DNA of 27,388 bases from an uncultured Desulfobacterium sp. (GTDB taxonomy: Bacteria > Desulfobacterota > Desulfobacteria > Desulfobacterales > Desulfobacteraceae), in the NCBI GenBank assembly GCA_937124525.1, contig CAKZLA010000445.1, positions 1 to 27,388 of the forward strand, in the 5' to 3' direction. Positions 26,735-27,388 of the stretch are shown here, piece after piece (position 1 is the stretch's first letter; each line of letters starts with the position of its first letter). The notes beneath the pieces are model-generated. The model was not told the DNA's origin. It saw only the letters and a program-made list of their open reading frames with translations, and did no database searches. Both the position numbers and the translations under genes were made by a program.

Positions 26735-26856
26735 GGCCACGCCAACATACTTATATTACAGCATAAAGGTTGCTTTTTAGTCCATTCATAGGGCTTAGAA
26801 GGCCCATTTTGGATAGAAATTGACCCTTTAAGAGAACTAAAGTCTCATCACTATAG

Positions 26857-26904
26857 CGCTCACATAAATTGAGACGGTTTCGCTCAGATAAATTGAGACG
26901 TTGG
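26857..26904. repeat. 24-bp tandem repeat, two units (possible IS21-like end)
   Basis: CGCTCACATAAATTGAGACG (26857-26876) and CGCTCAGATAAATTGAGACG (26881-26900) differ at one base and are separated by 4 nt. Multiple short repeats with an AAATTGAGAC core are a feature I associate with the ends of IS21-family elements, where the transposase binds. No istA/istB frame is visible, so this could be a solo end or remnant. Family assignment is tentative. Confidence 0.6.
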
Positions 26905-27009
26905 TTCACAGCATAATTCACCCAGAAAGCATTTTTTCTTTTCCAAGTAGTTCGAAAGTAAGGATCAAAAAAGATTTAATTGTTATTGTTAAAAAGAAAG
27001 GAGGGATTT

Positions 27010-27388
27010 TTAGAGATAAAAATTTTGTTGAAGTACTTCATTCCAATCATGTCTGGAAGGACGAAGCCTTTTAATGGAAGGATATAATTTGATCATTTGG
27101 GTTGCCATGTCTTCTCCGGCTTTGTCGGTATCAAAACCACAAAAAATTTCACAACCCTTTGATAGAAAACGGCTTAACCATGCAGGATTAACCATTGCAC
27201 CTGAAGTTGATATGGCTGTGTATTCAGGGTGAAGCACGGCACAGGATATTGCATCAATGGCAGATTCACACAGTACCATCTTTTTTGAACTTTCTCCGAT
27301 GATATAAAAACAACCTAATTTTTTTTGAGATCCGGGCGCCATGCCTCGCCATTTGGTGTTATAGGTTCCTCTTAGTTCGGCGCCAACA
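27010..27388 (-). CDS. Toprim-domain protein, C-terminal part (5' end outside window)
   Basis: The frame continues upstream of the ATG at 27342 to the right edge without a stop; the added residues (GAELRGTYNTKWRGMAPGSQ) read like the strand that normally precedes a Toprim domain in phage- and plasmid-type primase-like proteins (DUF3991-Toprim arrangement). Visible Toprim features are MVLCESAIDAISCAVL (the conserved Glu strand) and GCEIFCGFDTDKAGEDMA (the DxD strand), followed by RLRPSRHDWNEVLQ, a common ending of this group. Toprim domains bind Mg and act in primase, topoisomerase or nuclease chemistry; this subtype is usually carried by conjugative or integrative elements and phages. It ends just after AT-rich non-coding DNA. 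The N-terminal zinc-finger/primase part, if any, is outside. Confidence 0.8.
   Translation of the reverse strand, partial: VGAELRGTYNTKWRGMAPGSQKKLGCFYIIGESSKKMVLCESAIDAISCAVLHPEYTAISTSGAMVNPAWLSRFLSKGCEIFCGFDTDKAGEDMATQMIKLYPSIKRLRPSRHDWNEVLQQNFYL

Larger units (their letters stand above)
26587..27009. other. Non-coding, repeat-bearing accessory DNA
   Basis: No open frame of gene-like quality is visible. The stretch contains a GGGTC-rich repeat family (26610-26734, with a complementary TTGACCC near 26819) and a 24-bp tandem repeat (26857-26904). From 26905 to 27009 I see only AT-rich DNA. The repeats suggest REP-like or mobile-element-end sequence between the SGNH-like gene and the Toprim gene. 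Confidence 0.5.

Noticed and set aside
26857..26900. Possible CRISPR repeat-spacer unit
   Set aside because: There are only two copies, the gap is 4 nt, far too short for a spacer, and no cas gene is seen.

Overview
The window looks like a chromosomal cell-surface locus of a Gram-negative bacterium. TolC-type outer-membrane export, a PrtD/HlyD type I secretion system (T1SS), lipid-linked-glycan style glycosyltransferases and a WecE-type aminotransferase all require a diderm envelope. Moderate GC (about 45-52% in the housekeeping-like genes), a good sigma-54-like promoter and the style of the giant RTX proteins suggest a deltaproteobacterium (Desulfobacterota). That placement is inference; no marker gene is present.

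Layout. (1) Positions 1-206 hold the tail of a WD40-repeat protein cut by the left edge. (2) Positions 150-6188, minus strand, hold a four-gene surface-polysaccharide operon read right to left: a methyltransferase with an N-terminal coiled coil, two GT4-type glycosyltransferases and a large polytopic GT-C-like membrane protein. The genes are tightly packed (9-nt gap, ATGA overlap, 17-nt overlap). (3) On the plus strand come wecE (dTDP-4-dehydro-6-deoxyglucose transaminase), preceded by a perfect hairpin, and an unrecognised 139-aa ORF. (4) Positions 8345-12707 are a complete T1SS operon: TolC-like outer-membrane protein, PrtD-type ABC exporter without a C39 peptidase domain, and HlyD-type adaptor. 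(5) After a 376-bp regulatory region with a -24/-12 element, a possible sigma-70 promoter and several inverted repeats come two very large acidic RTX-like proteins, the likely T1SS cargo. One is a 2781-aa giant with a duplicated N-terminal domain, scattered RTX blocks and tandem cadherin/Ig-like domains. The other is a 1077-aa S-layer-like protein with a Calx-beta domain. They are separated by a strong hairpin without a U-tract, and the second is followed by a textbook Rho-independent terminator. (6) The right end (24.9-27.4 kb) is AT-rich accessory DNA: a TPR-like/SGNH-hydrolase-like protein, about 420 bp of non-coding DNA with two families of short repeats, and a Toprim-domain protein cut by the right edge, which suggests a mobile element.

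Working model (inference): the T1SS exports the two neighbouring giant proteins to the cell surface as a paracrystalline layer and/or adhesin. The adjacent glycan genes make the polysaccharide that anchors or decorates it. The SGNH-like protein may modify that glycan. The middle of the 1077-aa gene is clearly more AT-rich than its two ends, as expected if the exposed part of a surface protein had been exchanged while its secretion signal was kept.
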